From Streptococcus parasanguinis (GTDB taxonomy: Bacteria; Bacillota; Bacilli; Lactobacillales; Streptococcaceae): 64,000 nucleotides of DNA. The DNA is taken from the NCBI RefSeq assembly GCF_016648855.1, contig NZ_JACLQU010000007.1, positions 37,145-101,144 of the forward strand, given 5' to 3'. Positions 27,404 through 36,372 of this stretch are shown in pieces. A program made the position numbers and the translations under genes. The notes beneath the pieces were generated by a model. That model searched no databases, was not told the DNA's origin, and saw nothing but the letters and a program-made list of their open reading frames with translations. How positions within the stretch are numbered: position 1 is the first letter of the stretch; every line of letters begins with the position of its first letter.

Positions 27404-29179
27404 TTATTTAATTGCGCGTGATTGCAATCCTTCTTCTTCCAAGAAGAGGCGGAATGGTACAAGCTCTTCAGCTTCGTATTTTTCCTTGAAGGCTTTGATG
27501 GCTTCTTCTGAGTGTTGTTTTGGATCCAACTCAAGAACTTCTACTGGAAGTGGACGGTGTTGAGTGATGCGAGCATCGATCACAACAGTTTTACCTTCTT
27601 TGTTCAATTTAACAGCTTCTGCAACGACTGCATCGATGTCTTCGATACGGTCAACTGTAAATCCTACAGCACCTTGAGCTTCAGCGATTTTCGCATAGTC
27701 AGCATTAGGGAAGTCACAACCAAACAAGTGTTTGTTTGTGTCTTCGTATTTGTCCTTGATGAAGGCATATTTACCATTTGAGAAGACAACGTTGATAACT
27801 GGAAGATCGTATTGAACGTTTGTGATAACGTCTGGGTAGCACATGTTGAATGCACCGTCACCCATGATGTTCCATACTTGGCGATCTGGATTGTCTTTCT
27901 TAGCAGCGATACCACCAGGAAGGGCGATACCCATTGTCGCAAAGAGTGGAGATGTACGCCACATGTTCTTAGGTGTCATGTGAAGGTGACGAGTAGATGT
28001 TTGAGTAGTGTCACCGACGTCGATTGAGTAGATAGCATCTTCGTCAGCGTATTTGTTAATAGCATTGTAAACTTGATACAATTGCAATTCACCCTCAGTT
28101 TTACCTTCGAGTTTGTTCATGTAATCACGCCAGTTTTGGTTGTTCTTAACGTTTGCACGCCACCATGGAGTAGACTCAACTGGGTTCACTTTGTCAAGGA
28201 TTGCTTTCGCTGCTTGACCTGCGTCACCAAGGATTGAAGCGTCAAGGGCGTGACGTTTACCAAGTTTGTAAGGGTCAATATCCACTTGGATGAATTTTTC
28301 AGTGTTCTTGAATGCTTCGTAAACTTCAGCAAATGGGAAGTTTGAACCAAGGAAAAGAACAGTGTCTGCTTCAAAGACCACTTCGTTGGCTGGTTTCCAA
28401 CCAACACGGTATGCAGAACCTGTCAAACCTTCGTAGTTCCATTCGAAGGCCTCGAAGTTTTTACCAGTTGTAATGATTGGTGCTTTAATTTTACGAGACA
28501 ATTCAGTGATCACATCACCCGCACCAACTCCACCGAAACCAGCGTAGATCACTGGGCGTTCAGCATTGTTCAAAATTTCAACTGCTTTATCGATTTCCAC
28601 TTCGTTCAAGGCAGGAGCGATAAAGTGACGTTCATAAGAACCTGATCCGTAGTAAGAGTTTTCGTCGATTTCTTGGAAACCAAAGTTTACTGGAATTTCA
28701 ACAACGGCTGGACCTTTTTTAGAAACGGCAGCACGGCAAGCTTCGTCGATTACTTTTGGTAATTGTTCTGCGTAAGCTACACGTTTGTTGTAAACAGCGA
28801 TACCGTTGTACATTGGGTTTTGGTTCAATTCTTGGAAGGCATCCAAGTTCAGCTCGTTGTTTGGACGTGATCCAAGAATGGCAAGGAATGGAGTGTTATC
28901 CATAGCTGCATCGTAAACACCGTTGATCAAGTGAGTCGCACCAGGTCCACCTGAACCAACTGCAACCCCGATAGAGCCACCAAATTTAGCTTGCATAACC
29001 GCTGCAAGAGCACCAGTTTCTTCGTGACGAACTTGCAAGAAACGGATATCTTTGTCTTCAGCCAAAGCGTCCATAAGTGAGCTAAGTGTTCCAGATGGGA
29101 TACCGTAGATCGTATCTACGCCCCATGTTTTCAATACATTAAGCATTGCTGCAGATGCAGTAATTTTCCCTTGAGTCAT
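27404..29179 (-). CDS. spxB: Pyruvate oxidase SpxB
   Basis: 591 residues, the length of the pneumococcal enzyme. N-terminal thiamine domain has the activating Glu in [10 protein letters not shown] near 53 and [10 protein letters not shown] near 77. The central FAD-type Rossmann domain is followed by the C-terminal TPP domain [15 protein letters not shown] near 445-460. It converts pyruvate, phosphate and O2 to acetyl phosphate, CO2 and H2O2. Codon use is strongly biased, fitting high expression. AAAGGAG stands before the ATG. The H2O2 would be used against competitors and demands the methionine repair and metal control encoded nearby. Confidence 0.96.
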   Translation of the reverse strand: MTQGKITASAAMLNVLKTWGVDTIYGIPSGTLSSLMDALAEDKDIRFLQVRHEETGALAAVMQAKFGGSIGVAVGSGGPGATHLINGVYDAAMDNTPFLAILGSRPNNELNLDAFQELNQNPMYNGIAVYNKRVAYAEQLPKVIDEACRAAVSKKGPAVVEIPVNFGFQEIDENSYYGSGSYERHFIAPALNEVEIDKAVEILNNAERPVIYAGFGGVGAGDVITELSRKIKAPIITTGKNFEAFEWNYEGLTGSAYRVGWKPANEVVFEADTVLFLGSNFPFAEVYEAFKNTEKFIQVDIDPYKLGKRHALDASILGDAGQAAKAILDKVNPVESTPWWRANVKNNQNWRDYMNKLEGKTEGELQLYQVYNAINKYADEDAIYSIDVGDTTQTSTRHLHMTPKNMWRTSPLFATMGIALPGGIAAKKDNPDRQVWNIMGDGAFNMCYPDVITNVQYDLPVINVVFSNGKYAFIKDKYEDTNKHLFGCDFPNADYAKIAEAQGAVGFTVDRIEDIDAVVAEAVKLNKEGKTVVIDARITQHRPLPVEVLELDPKQHSEEAIKAFKEKYEAEELVPFRLFLEEEGLQSRAIK

Positions 29180-29290
29180 TCTAACTCTCCTTTAATTCTA
29201 TTTTGATCCCTTAAAATGCAGCATAGCGCTTCTACTTCATCTTTGCGATCATCTCGCCTTGAAAATGAGTTTTTTCTGACTTTTCTCATG

Positions 29291-29314
29291 AAAACGATTT
29301 ACAAAACGATTACA
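29291..29314. promoter_or_regulatory. Tandem AAAACGATT(T)ACA motif in the spxB leader, partly cre-like
   Basis: Two near-identical 12-mers lie head to tail just after the predicted transcription start. The second matches the CcpA cre consensus at 12 of 14 positions (ACAAAACGATTACA). CcpA control of spxB is known in pneumococcus; the site here is inferred. Confidence 0.45.
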
Positions 29315-29342
29315 GTATTAATTTATCACAAAGAGATTCACA

Positions 29343-29371
29343 TGTATAAGGATCTGCTCAGAGATGCTCAA
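29343..29371 (-). promoter_or_regulatory. Probable spxB promoter
   Basis: TTGAGC (29371-29366), 17-base spacer, TATACA (29348-29343) on the minus strand. It gives a leader of roughly 155 bases. A second TATAAT farther up (near 29436) has no good -35. Confidence 0.7.
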
Positions 29372-29485
29372 TCCCTATTCCATAACAGATGCTCTTTTTG
29401 AGAAATTTTCACAAACTATCCTACAATAGGGTATTATACTATATTTTCTTACCCTCTATTTTCCCTTAGAGCTGTAAGGAATGAT

Positions 29486-29514
29486 AAAAAAGTACTACAG
29501 CATGCTGTAGTACT
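29486..29514 (-). terminator. Terminator of the copper operon
   Basis: A perfect 24-bp palindrome at 29491-29514 (arms AGTACTACAGCA / TGCTGTAGTACT) runs into TTTTTT on the minus strand. Confidence 0.82.
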
Positions 29515-29540
29515 CAAATTGATGGCAAAGTATTTTTAAA

Positions 29541-29678
29541 AAAACTTTCCTTAGGTGAGTACGGACGTCAGCGAACTTCTTCGAAGTTCCATGACTTAGT
29601 TTTGAGCCTAAGGTCTCAAAACTACCGAGTGCTTGAAATGATAATGTTTCAAGCACTTTTCTCACGGCGGAAAGTTTT
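29541..29678 (-). repeat. Cloverleaf 3'-UTR repeat, copy B
   Basis: 138 bp, ends AAAACTTTCC / GGAAAGTTTT. Same internal order as copy A, read on the minus strand. It lies between the copA stop and the copper-operon terminator. About 45 bp beyond one end also match copy E. The rest of 29679-29811 holds no gene. Confidence 0.85.
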
Positions 29679-29811
29679 CTGTATTTTCTTGATTCAATCT
29701 AAAAATTGGAACTTATTTTACTTTATTCGTTGAATCACTTAACTTATATTACTTAAAAAAGTTTGACTACGTTCTAATCGCTACTGCATACTGTATCACT
29801 TCTTATTTTCA

Positions 29812-32034
29812 TTAATCAATCTTTGCGACATTGAGGAGCAGCGAGCTGGTCAAAACAGACAAAGAACTAAGGGCCATGGCAAGACCTGCTAGTTCTGGAT
29901 TGAGGGTCAATCCCAGTCCTACAAAGACTCCAGCAGCAATTGGAATCCCAAGGATATTGTAGATAGAGGCCCAGAAGAGATTGAGTAAGATCCTGCGGAA
30001 GGTCTTTTGACTCATGTCAAAGGCGCGCACAACGCCAAGCAAATCATTTTGCGTGAGCACGATGCCACCGGACTCGATCGCAATATCCGTTCCAGATCCC
30101 ATAGCGATCCCCACATCCGCGATCGAGAGAGCTGGAGCATCATTGATCCCATCTCCAACAAAGGCGACCTTGCTAGTTTCTTGCAGTTTTTGGATGGCGC
30201 TAGCTTTTTCTTGAGGAAGGACATCAGCAATGACGGTGTCAATTCCCACTTGCTTAGCAATAGCTTGGGCCACCCGTTCATTATCCCCCGTTAACATGAC
30301 CGTTTTCAAGCCCCGTTCTTTGAGCTTTTTGATCGCTTCTTTTGAGCTGGCCTTCGGAGCATCTTGAATGGCAATCAAGCCAATCACTTGCCCATCCACA
30401 GACAAACTGATCACTGTTTTGGCCTGCTCTTGCAACTCTACCATCCGTTTTTCAAGCTCCGGATCCATCGCTGTCCCGTCATGAAGTTTGCCATTTCCCA
30501 AGGTCACCAACTGCTGGTCGATCTGACCTTGGACCCCTTTTCCTTCAATCGCTTGGAAGTTTTCCACAGGGGATAACACCAAACCTTTTTCTTCTGCTTG
30601 GGATAACACCGCTTGGGCTAGTGGATGTTCTGAAAAAGTTTCAAGACTAGCAGCCAGTGTCAAGACACGCGCTTCATCTCCTACAACATCGGTTACAAGT
30701 GGTTGGCCAATGGTAATAGTCCCTGTCTTATCAAACACAACGGTTTGAATCTTTTGCACTTCTTGAAGAACTGTTCCATTTTTAATCAGAACCCCCATCT
30801 TGGCACTACGACCAGTTCCGACCATAAGGGCTGTTGGCGTCGCCAAACCAAGGGCACAAGGACAGGCAATAATGAGGACAGAGACTGCATAGAGCATGGC
30901 CTCTTGGAGCGACGCGCCCAGAAGCACGGACCAAACCCAGAAAGTCGCAATGGCCAAAATCGTCACCACTGGAACAAAGATACCTGAAATCTTATCCGTC
31001 AAATCTTGAATAGGAGCACGACTGGATTGGGCCATTTTGACAAAGTCCACAATTTGAGATAAGAGGGTCTCACTACCGACTTTTTCAGCCTTAAAGAGAA
31101 TGGTCCCATTGCTGTTGATAGTGGAGCCAATGACTGCATCACCAACTGATTTTTCCACAGGCAAACTTTCACCTGTCACCATCGACTCATCAATGGTCGT
31201 ACTTCCTTCTACAATCGTCCCATCAACCGCGATCTTTTCCCCAGGACGGACCCGAATCAAATCACCAATGTGGATATCTTCCGCCGCCACCTCGACATAG
31301 TTCCCATCACGAAGAACTTGAGCCGTTTTTGCCTGCAAATCCAACAACTTTTCCACAGCCTCGGAGGCATTGTTACGCATCCGTTCCTCAAAGATTTGCC
31401 CTAAGAGGATAAAGAAGATGATAAAACCCGCAGCCTCAAAGTATACTGGCTGACCAGTAAAAAGGGCAAATACACTATAGACATAGGCTACCAGGGTTCC
31501 AAGAGCTACCAAGGTATCCATATTGGAATGGTGCTTCTTAAATGAGGCCCAGGCACTCTTGATAAAAGGAACTCCTGCCACTAGCATAATCGGCGTTGTC
31601 GCTAGAAAAGTCCCCCAGCGACTGACTTGATGGGATACAAATCCTGCCATCATCCCGATCATCAAGATCAATAAAGGAAGAGTAAAGATACTAGTAATCC
31701 AAAAGCGACCCAGTAAACCTAAGACACGACGGCGTTTTTCCACAACCGTGTAGGAACCCTTTTGCATCTTCATTCCACATGAAAACTCGAAGTCCCCTGT
31801 TTCTGTCGGGGTAAAGGATATCACCTTATCCACACCGACTTCCAAAGGCTCTAAAATCCCCTGATCTTCAAACAAAATTTCCTTGTAACAGCCGGAAGGA
31901 TTGACCCGATGGAAGGTGATTTCAGCAGGGATCCCTTTTTGAAGTTGAAATTCTTTGGGACTATAGCCCTTTTCTGCTGTAATACGGATCTTTTGCACTC
32001 CGTTTTCCACAACTGCTTTTTGTTTTTCTACCAT
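29812..32034 (-). CDS. copA: Copper-exporting P1B-type ATPase CopA
   Basis: 740 residues from the ATG at 32034 (AAAGGAG upstream; the longer frame begins inside cupA). It has an N-terminal cupredoxin-like domain, unusual compared with the common CxxC domain, with metal ligands in [12 protein letters not shown] near 85. Eight membrane helices carry CPC in IIACPCALG near 390. TGES, DKTGT (phosphorylated Asp near 435), SEHPLA and [10 protein letters not shown] complete the ATPase. It pumps Cu+ out of the cytoplasm. It is third in the copY-cupA-copA operon. Confidence 0.95.
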   Translation of the reverse strand: MVEKQKAVVENGVQKIRITAEKGYSPKEFQLQKGIPAEITFHRVNPSGCYKEILFEDQGILEPLEVGVDKVISFTPTETGDFEFSCGMKMQKGSYTVVEKRRRVLGLLGRFWITSIFTLPLLILMIGMMAGFVSHQVSRWGTFLATTPIMLVAGVPFIKSAWASFKKHHSNMDTLVALGTLVAYVYSVFALFTGQPVYFEAAGFIIFFILLGQIFEERMRNNASEAVEKLLDLQAKTAQVLRDGNYVEVAAEDIHIGDLIRVRPGEKIAVDGTIVEGSTTIDESMVTGESLPVEKSVGDAVIGSTINSNGTILFKAEKVGSETLLSQIVDFVKMAQSSRAPIQDLTDKISGIFVPVVTILAIATFWVWSVLLGASLQEAMLYAVSVLIIACPCALGLATPTALMVGTGRSAKMGVLIKNGTVLQEVQKIQTVVFDKTGTITIGQPLVTDVVGDEARVLTLAASLETFSEHPLAQAVLSQAEEKGLVLSPVENFQAIEGKGVQGQIDQQLVTLGNGKLHDGTAMDPELEKRMVELQEQAKTVISLSVDGQVIGLIAIQDAPKASSKEAIKKLKERGLKTVMLTGDNERVAQAIAKQVGIDTVIADVLPQEKASAIQKLQETSKVAFVGDGINDAPALSIADVGIAMGSGTDIAIESGGIVLTQNDLLGVVRAFDMSQKTFRRILLNLFWASIYNILGIPIAAGVFVGLGLTLNPELAGLAMALSSLSVLTSSLLLNVAKID

Positions 32035-32044
32035 ACCTACTCCT

Positions 32045-32416
32045 TTATTCCACAATCATTTGACCATGCATCATGTTCATTCCACATGAATACCCATATT
32101 CGCCCGCTTTTTCTGGCGTAATTTCAATGACATGTTTTTCACCTAAAGGCAAATCTTCATGAACGCCAAAATCTGGAAAGATCACTTGAGCCAGACATGA
32201 AGATGGATCCTTGCGATTAAAGATGATCCGGGCTGGAACATTTTTTTTCAGGACAATGGTTTCAGGCGAATAGCCCCCCATGACTTCGACTTCAATTTCT
32301 TGATAACCTGATTTCTGACGAGCGTGGCCGCTTACCTTTTCATGCTCTGCAAAGAACCACCAAGCAATAAAAGCAACCAAAAGTAAACAAACAATACTAA
32401 TTAACAATCCAAACAT
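32045..32416 (-). CDS. cupA: Membrane-anchored copper chaperone CupA
   Basis: 123 residues. An N-terminal membrane helix ([19 protein letters not shown]) anchors a cupredoxin-fold domain. Copper ligands are visible as a Cys in DPSSCLAQ near 74 and the C-terminal [10 protein letters not shown]. It is known in pneumococcus to bind Cu+ and pass it to the matching N-terminal domain of CopA. It lies 10 bases before copA. Confidence 0.92.
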   Translation of the reverse strand: MFGLLISIVCLLLVAFIAWWFFAEHEKVSGHARQKSGYQEIEVEVMGGYSPETIVLKKNVPARIIFNRKDPSSCLAQVIFPDFGVHEDLPLGEKHVIEITPEKAGEYGYSCGMNMMHGQMIVE

Positions 32417-32434
32417 GGAATTTCCTTCTTTCTA

Positions 32435-32830
32435 TTACATACAATTGCAAGGGACTGTTTCGACAGCCTCTGCTTTCTTTTCTTCCAGGACCTGCTGCAG
32501 CTGATTAAGATCTGCAAGCGTAAAGTCACTCTCCTGAATCAAGTTTTCAAGCACCTGGACAATTCTTTTTGAGCAAACCTTGTCTTTCACCTCCTCAACC
32601 ACCAAGTCTAAACTCTGGTCCTGCTTCAACAAAGCCGAGTAGACAAAGGCTTTGCCAGATTTTTCTCTGGTCAGACAGCCCTTTTCAACCAAGCGCGTCA
32701 AGAGGGTCTTGATGGTCGACTTCGACCAGTCAAAGCGCTCGGACAAGACGGCGATCAAATCCCTGCTGGTCTGCTTGCCTTCCATCCAGATAATTTTCAT
32801 GATGCGCCATTCCGCATTGGAAATTTGCAT
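32435..32830 (-). CDS. copY: Copper-responsive repressor CopY
   Basis: 131 residues of the BlaI/MecI/CopY winged-helix family (MQISNAEWRIMKIIWMEGKQ at the start, recognition helix near WSKSTIKTLLTRLVEKG). The C-terminus ends CNCM, so only one CxC is present; the classical enterococcal protein has two (CxCx4CxC). A lone Cys also sits in DKVCSKR near 85. Cu+ displacing Zn2+ would release DNA. Two cop boxes lie in its promoter. Confidence 0.92.
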   Translation of the reverse strand: MQISNAEWRIMKIIWMEGKQTSRDLIAVLSERFDWSKSTIKTLLTRLVEKGCLTREKSGKAFVYSALLKQDQSLDLVVEEVKDKVCSKRIVQVLENLIQESDFTLADLNQLQQVLEEKKAEAVETVPCNCM

Positions 32831-32849
32831 GGCTTCTCCTTTCTAAATC

Positions 32850-32902
32850 TACATTTGTAAATCTTATGATGCTATTCTACTCCTAAGATTTACATTTGTC
32901 AA
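32850..32902 (-). promoter_or_regulatory. copY promoter with two cop boxes
   Basis: Minus strand TTGACA (32902-32897), 17-base spacer, TAGAAT (32879-32874). The operator TACATTTGTA (32850-32859) lies after the start site, and TACATTTGTC (32891-32900) overlaps the -35. Both match the TACAnnTGTA CopY core. Confidence 0.88.
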
Positions 32903-32911
32903 CCAAAAAGA

Positions 32912-32941
32912 CAAAAAAATTTCCTCTTGGAAATAGAGGAA
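32912..32941 (-). terminator. Terminator of the SGNH/HAD operon
   Basis: Minus strand TTCCTC, loop, GAGGAA, then ATTTTTTTG, upstream of the copY promoter. Confidence 0.75.
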
Positions 32942-33033
32942 GGTAGACAATCTGTTTTTACAAAAAATCATCTAAAGAAATCTAAAAAGAAATAGAATTG
33001 ATTTCAATTATAAGAACCATTCAAATATTTCCT

Positions 33034-33171
33034 GAAACTTTCCGCCGTGAGAAAAGTGCTAGAAACACTATTGTTTCTAGCACTCGGGAGTTTTGGAACC
33101 TTAGGTCCAAAACTAAGTCATGGAACTTCAAAGAAGTTCGCTGACGTCCGTACTCACCTAAGGAAAGTTTT
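33034..33171 (+). repeat. Cloverleaf 3'-UTR repeat, copy C
   Basis: Ends GAAACTTTCC / GGAAAGTTTT. Hairpins are GCTAGAAAC/GTTTCTAGC, TTTTGGA/TCCAAAA and GAACTTC-AAA-GAAGTTC. It lies in the 3' UTR of the minus-strand SGNH gene, in opposite orientation to that transcript. No gene is seen elsewhere in 32903-33249. Confidence 0.85.
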
Positions 33172-33249
33172 TAAGAAGACTTTATCTTCAATCTGAAATT
33201 TTTCTTTGAAGATTTGTCTAGTTGGGCTTTTTCGCTCCCTATTTTGTCT

Positions 33250-33882
33250 CTATAATGTCTCCTGCAGAGCTTGGGCTAGAACTCGGTAACCAGCCACACT
33301 TAAATGGAGGCCATCTGTCGTATAGGCTTCTGCCAACTGCCCCTTTTCATCCAATAAAGACGAATACACATCGACATAGCTGACCTGGTGGTAGGCCTGA
33401 GCCAATTCGCGATAGGCCTGGTTGAGGGACTGAATTTTTTCATTGGTCCGCACATAGACCTTTTGTTTGTAGCGCTCTTCTTGACTCACCGGTAAAACCG
33501 AGATCAGGTTGATGTGGGTCAGCGGAAAATCTCGCATAATTGCTTGTAAGACCGCTTCTACATTGTCTAGGGTTTCCTTTTGAGGAATTTCTTTTCCGAT
33601 ATCATTGGTCCCGATCAAGAGAAAGATCTGATCCACCGCCGTTCCAAAGACATGGGCGTCTAGATGCTCACGAAGGAGATCCGTCTTATAGCCTCGCACT
33701 CCTCGATTGACCATGTGCTTGGGACTTTGTAATAGTTCATGAATGGGAAAATACTCTACGATGGAGTCTCCGATAAAGATCAAACCAGGCTCCTTCAGAG
33801 GGGCTTGATTGAGTTCCCGATAGGTTGTTATGATTTTCTCCTGCTCCTTTAAGAGCCAGTCTTCTAACAGTTGTACCGCCAT
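33250..33882 (-). CDS. SGNH/GDSL-family hydrolase
   Basis: 210 residues. Block I is LIFIGDSIVEYF near 33 (nucleophile Ser), block III GTNDIG near 92 with the Asn, and block V DGLHLSVAGY near 190 with the Asp-His pair. It has no signal peptide, so it is cytoplasmic. Likely an esterase or acetylhydrolase of small or sugar substrates. It starts directly at the stop of the HAD gene, so the two are co-translated. Confidence 0.87.
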   Translation of the reverse strand: MAVQLLEDWLLKEQEKIITTYRELNQAPLKEPGLIFIGDSIVEYFPIHELLQSPKHMVNRGVRGYKTDLLREHLDAHVFGTAVDQIFLLIGTNDIGKEIPQKETLDNVEAVLQAIMRDFPLTHINLISVLPVSQEERYKQKVYVRTNEKIQSLNQAYRELAQAYHQVSYVDVYSSLLDEKGQLAEAYTTDGLHLSVAGYRVLAQALQETL

Positions 33883-34731
33883 CTATTTCTCTCCCTTCAC
33901 TTGTTCCCAGGGGGTCAATCCTAGATACTCTTCGATCACCTGGTAGACACCACCTTCTTGATGGCTCGGTGCTAGGTGTTTGGCAACAGCTTTGACAGCT
34001 TCTTCTGCATTGGCTACAGCATAGGAGTGACCTGCCATTTCAAGCATTTCGATGTCGTTTCCACTATCACCAAAGGCCATGACCTGGCTGGCGTTAAGCT
34101 GCCACATCTCCATTAATTGAGCCAGTCCCCAAGCCTTGTGAATGCCAGCTTGTAAGAGATCCATGCTGCCAAAACCGCTCGAAACCGCCATCAGCTGATC
34201 TCCAAAAGCTTGTTGGACTTCCTGGCTCACTTGATCAAGACGATCCAAGCCTACCACCAAGCTCATTTTAAGCACCTGATCAAATAGATCTGCTGTCAAT
34301 TCCGGAACAAACTTCATCCGCTTGTACAAGGCTTCAATCACTTCTGGCTGCATGAATTTCTCAACTTCTGTAAAGACCGTTCCTTCCTTGACAAAGCCAC
34401 CATTGACAGCTGACACAACCAGCTGGTCTGAAATTTCCCGCCCCTTAAAATAAGCAAGAACCGCCTCTACTAGTTCTCGATCCCAGAATTTTCCTAGAAT
34501 CATCTGGTCATCCTCAAAAATCCGAGCTCCGTTGGCTACGACTAGAGTCACCCGTTTGACCAAAGGACCCAAGAGCTGGCGCATGCGATGGATTTCATTT
34601 CCCGTCGCAATGACAAAGCGAATCCCTTTTTGATCCAAGTGGTCCAATAGCCTTTCCAGGCGCGGAAGATCTACCTCTCCTCGCTCATCTAATAAGGTTC
34701 CATCCATATCTGTTGCAATCAACTTAATCAT
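33883..34731 (-). CDS. Cof-type HAD phosphatase
   Basis: 282 residues from the ATG at 34731, which puts motif I at residue 7 (DMDGTLLDERGE). AAAAGG precedes it; upstream in-frame ATGs would add a tail that reads through the promoter (TATAAT, minus strand). Motif II is in VIATGNEIHR near 46 and motif IV GDSGNDIEMLEMAG near 225. A C2B cap lies between. Sugar-phosphate or flavin/PLP phosphate hydrolysis is expected for the family. Confidence 0.88.
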   Translation of the reverse strand: MIKLIATDMDGTLLDERGEVDLPRLERLLDHLDQKGIRFVIATGNEIHRMRQLLGPLVKRVTLVVANGARIFEDDQMILGKFWDRELVEAVLAYFKGREISDQLVVSAVNGGFVKEGTVFTEVEKFMQPEVIEALYKRMKFVPELTADLFDQVLKMSLVVGLDRLDQVSQEVQQAFGDQLMAVSSGFGSMDLLQAGIHKAWGLAQLMEMWQLNASQVMAFGDSGNDIEMLEMAGHSYAVANAEEAVKAVAKHLAPSHQEGGVYQVIEEYLGLTPWEQVKGEK

Positions 34732-34802
34732 ACAATCTAACCTTTTCCCTTTCATAGGGTGCAAACTATCTGTTCCCATTATACCACAGATCAAGCAAGT
34801 CA

Positions 34803-34828
34803 AAACCACCCGTGAAAACAGGTGGTTT
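34803..34828 (-). terminator. Terminator of the HD-domain gene
   Basis: AAACCACC / GGTGGTTT with a 10-base loop; the minus strand ends in TTTTGAC. Confidence 0.65.
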
Positions 34829-34867
34829 ACTTTTAGTCTGAAAGTTGCTACTAAAGACCAAGTGATA

Positions 34868-35446
34868 TCATAAATATAATCCCTTTTCTACACTTTCCTG
34901 AACCAACTCTTCCGTCAGTTTCCATAATTCTTCCGATTCACTTTTTATAAATTTTTTCTTTTCTAATACCATCTCTGAACGGATATGATCAGGATTATAA
35001 TTGACTTCTGATACTTCCAAGTGATTGATCAGTGGTACCAATGCGTCAATCACTCTTGCATATCTTGCCTCAGGACTCTGGCCTTTTTCAAACTCCAACC
35101 ACGAATTTTTCATATTCACATATGTTGCTTCTGGAAGGAGGCTCATTGTTTTTTCTATAGATGCTAACTCTCTATCATGAGCATGAAGCTTTTTTTCATC
35201 ATCAAACACCCAAGTATCTCCGGCATAAATCTCACCTAAATCATGAATCAGTAACAGAAACATGACCTTTTCCATATTCAATTTTTCAGGATAATAATCT
35301 TGCAGAACCATCGCAGCTATCGCACCCTGCCAAGAATGCTCGGCACTATTTTCAGACCGTCCATCAAGGGTTCTATTAAACCTTGTTACCGACTTTAATT
35401 TCTCGATTTCTTTAATAAATTCAACTGTTTGATTCAAATCACTCAT
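34868..35446 (-). CDS. HD-domain phosphohydrolase (YfbR-like)
   Basis: 192 residues from the ATG at 35446 (GGGAGG upstream). Metal-binding His/Asp residues are NSAEHSWQ near 36 and LLLIHDLGEIYAGD near 72, with a further Asp in VIDALVPL near 135, the pattern of HD nucleotidases. A 5'-deoxynucleotidase role is plausible; the substrate is not proven. Upstream in-frame extensions to 35530 lack a ribosome site. Confidence 0.82.
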   Translation of the reverse strand: MSDLNQTVEFIKEIEKLKSVTRFNRTLDGRSENSAEHSWQGAIAAMVLQDYYPEKLNMEKVMFLLLIHDLGEIYAGDTWVFDDEKKLHAHDRELASIEKTMSLLPEATYVNMKNSWLEFEKGQSPEARYARVIDALVPLINHLEVSEVNYNPDHIRSEMVLEKKKFIKSESEELWKLTEELVQESVEKGLYL

Positions 35447-35590
35447 GGCGACTCCAACCTCCCTATTCGAAATTACGACTATCATACCAAAAATCAGGTT
35501 TTCCATAAATGAATTCCCGTATTTGCACAAATAAAACTCCCTCCTTTTCGGAGCACCTCCATTTTTCTAACAAGACTACAAAGACAAGTA

Positions 35591-35618
35591 AAAAAACTAA
35601 CCAGTCTTTGCCGGTTAG
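35591..35618 (-). terminator. Terminator of the capA-like/mutS-like/DUF554 operon
   Basis: Minus strand CTAACCGG, loop, CTGGTTAG, then TTTTTTT. Confidence 0.8.
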
Positions 35619-35628
35619 CTTCTGTTTT

Positions 35629-36345
35629 TTAGCCAACAAAGGCCCAAATAATAGCAATCAGCACTGCTGGAAGGAGATTGGCGACCTTGATTCGTTTGCC
35701 CCAGATGAGATTGATTCCTACACAGAGAATGAGGCTGGACCCGACTAGGGACAGATTCGAAAGGGCTTGTGGAGTCATGATCGGTGCGATCAAATGGGCC
35801 AACAGCGTGATCAAGCCCTGAAGGATCACGAGTGGAACCACCGCAAAGATCGCTCCCTTTCCTTTTGAAACGGTCAAGACCAAAACGATAACCATATCGA
35901 GAATAGCCTTGGCCAACAAGGTCGAGGTGTCGCCTGTCAGGCCATCCTGGACGGCTCCGACCACCGCCATAGCCCCGATACAAATGGTCAAGGCCGTGGT
36001 CATAAAGGCATCAACAAAGCTGGAATCGCCTTGGTTGCCCGTCTTTTCCTTCAGCCAGGTTCCCAGGCGCTCAAAACCCTCCTCAATCTTCAAGAGTTCC
36101 CCGATAACGGACCCGATTACTAGACTCAGAATCAACATCATACTGCCGTGACTCTCCACATGACTTCCATGCACCACCAGCATCTTTTCCAAGGTCCCTG
36201 CGATGCCCAAGACAAAAACAGCAACTCCTGTCACTTTCAGAAGGGTCTCATGAAAATCTTCTGATAAACGTTGACCGATGAGCAATCCTAAAAGCCCACC
36301 AAACACGACCCCTAAGGCATTATAGAAGGTCCCTAAACCGATCAT
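35629..36345 (-). CDS. DUF554 family membrane protein
   Basis: 238 residues with seven hydrophobic, glycine-rich helices. The opening IGLGTFYNALGVVFGGLLG is characteristic of DUF554, and ICIGAMAVVGAVQDGLTGD near 115-135 is another conserved stretch. Probably a transporter of unknown substrate. It follows the MutS-like gene by 27 bases, last in a three-gene unit. Confidence 0.85.
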   Translation of the reverse strand: MIGLGTFYNALGVVFGGLLGLLIGQRLSEDFHETLLKVTGVAVFVLGIAGTLEKMLVVHGSHVESHGSMMLILSLVIGSVIGELLKIEEGFERLGTWLKEKTGNQGDSSFVDAFMTTALTICIGAMAVVGAVQDGLTGDTSTLLAKAILDMVIVLVLTVSKGKGAIFAVVPLVILQGLITLLAHLIAPIMTPQALSNLSLVGSSLILCVGINLIWGKRIKVANLLPAVLIAIIWAFVG

Positions 36346-36372
36346 TTACAAACTCCTTCGTTCATTTCATTT

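Noticed and set aside
29216..29401. 61-codon ORF upstream of spxB
   Set aside because: It runs opposite through the spxB promoter and leader and has no ribosome site.
29491..29514. 24-bp perfect palindrome as an operator of spxB
   Set aside because: It is followed on the minus strand by six Ts and lies after the copper operon, so a terminator is the simpler reading.
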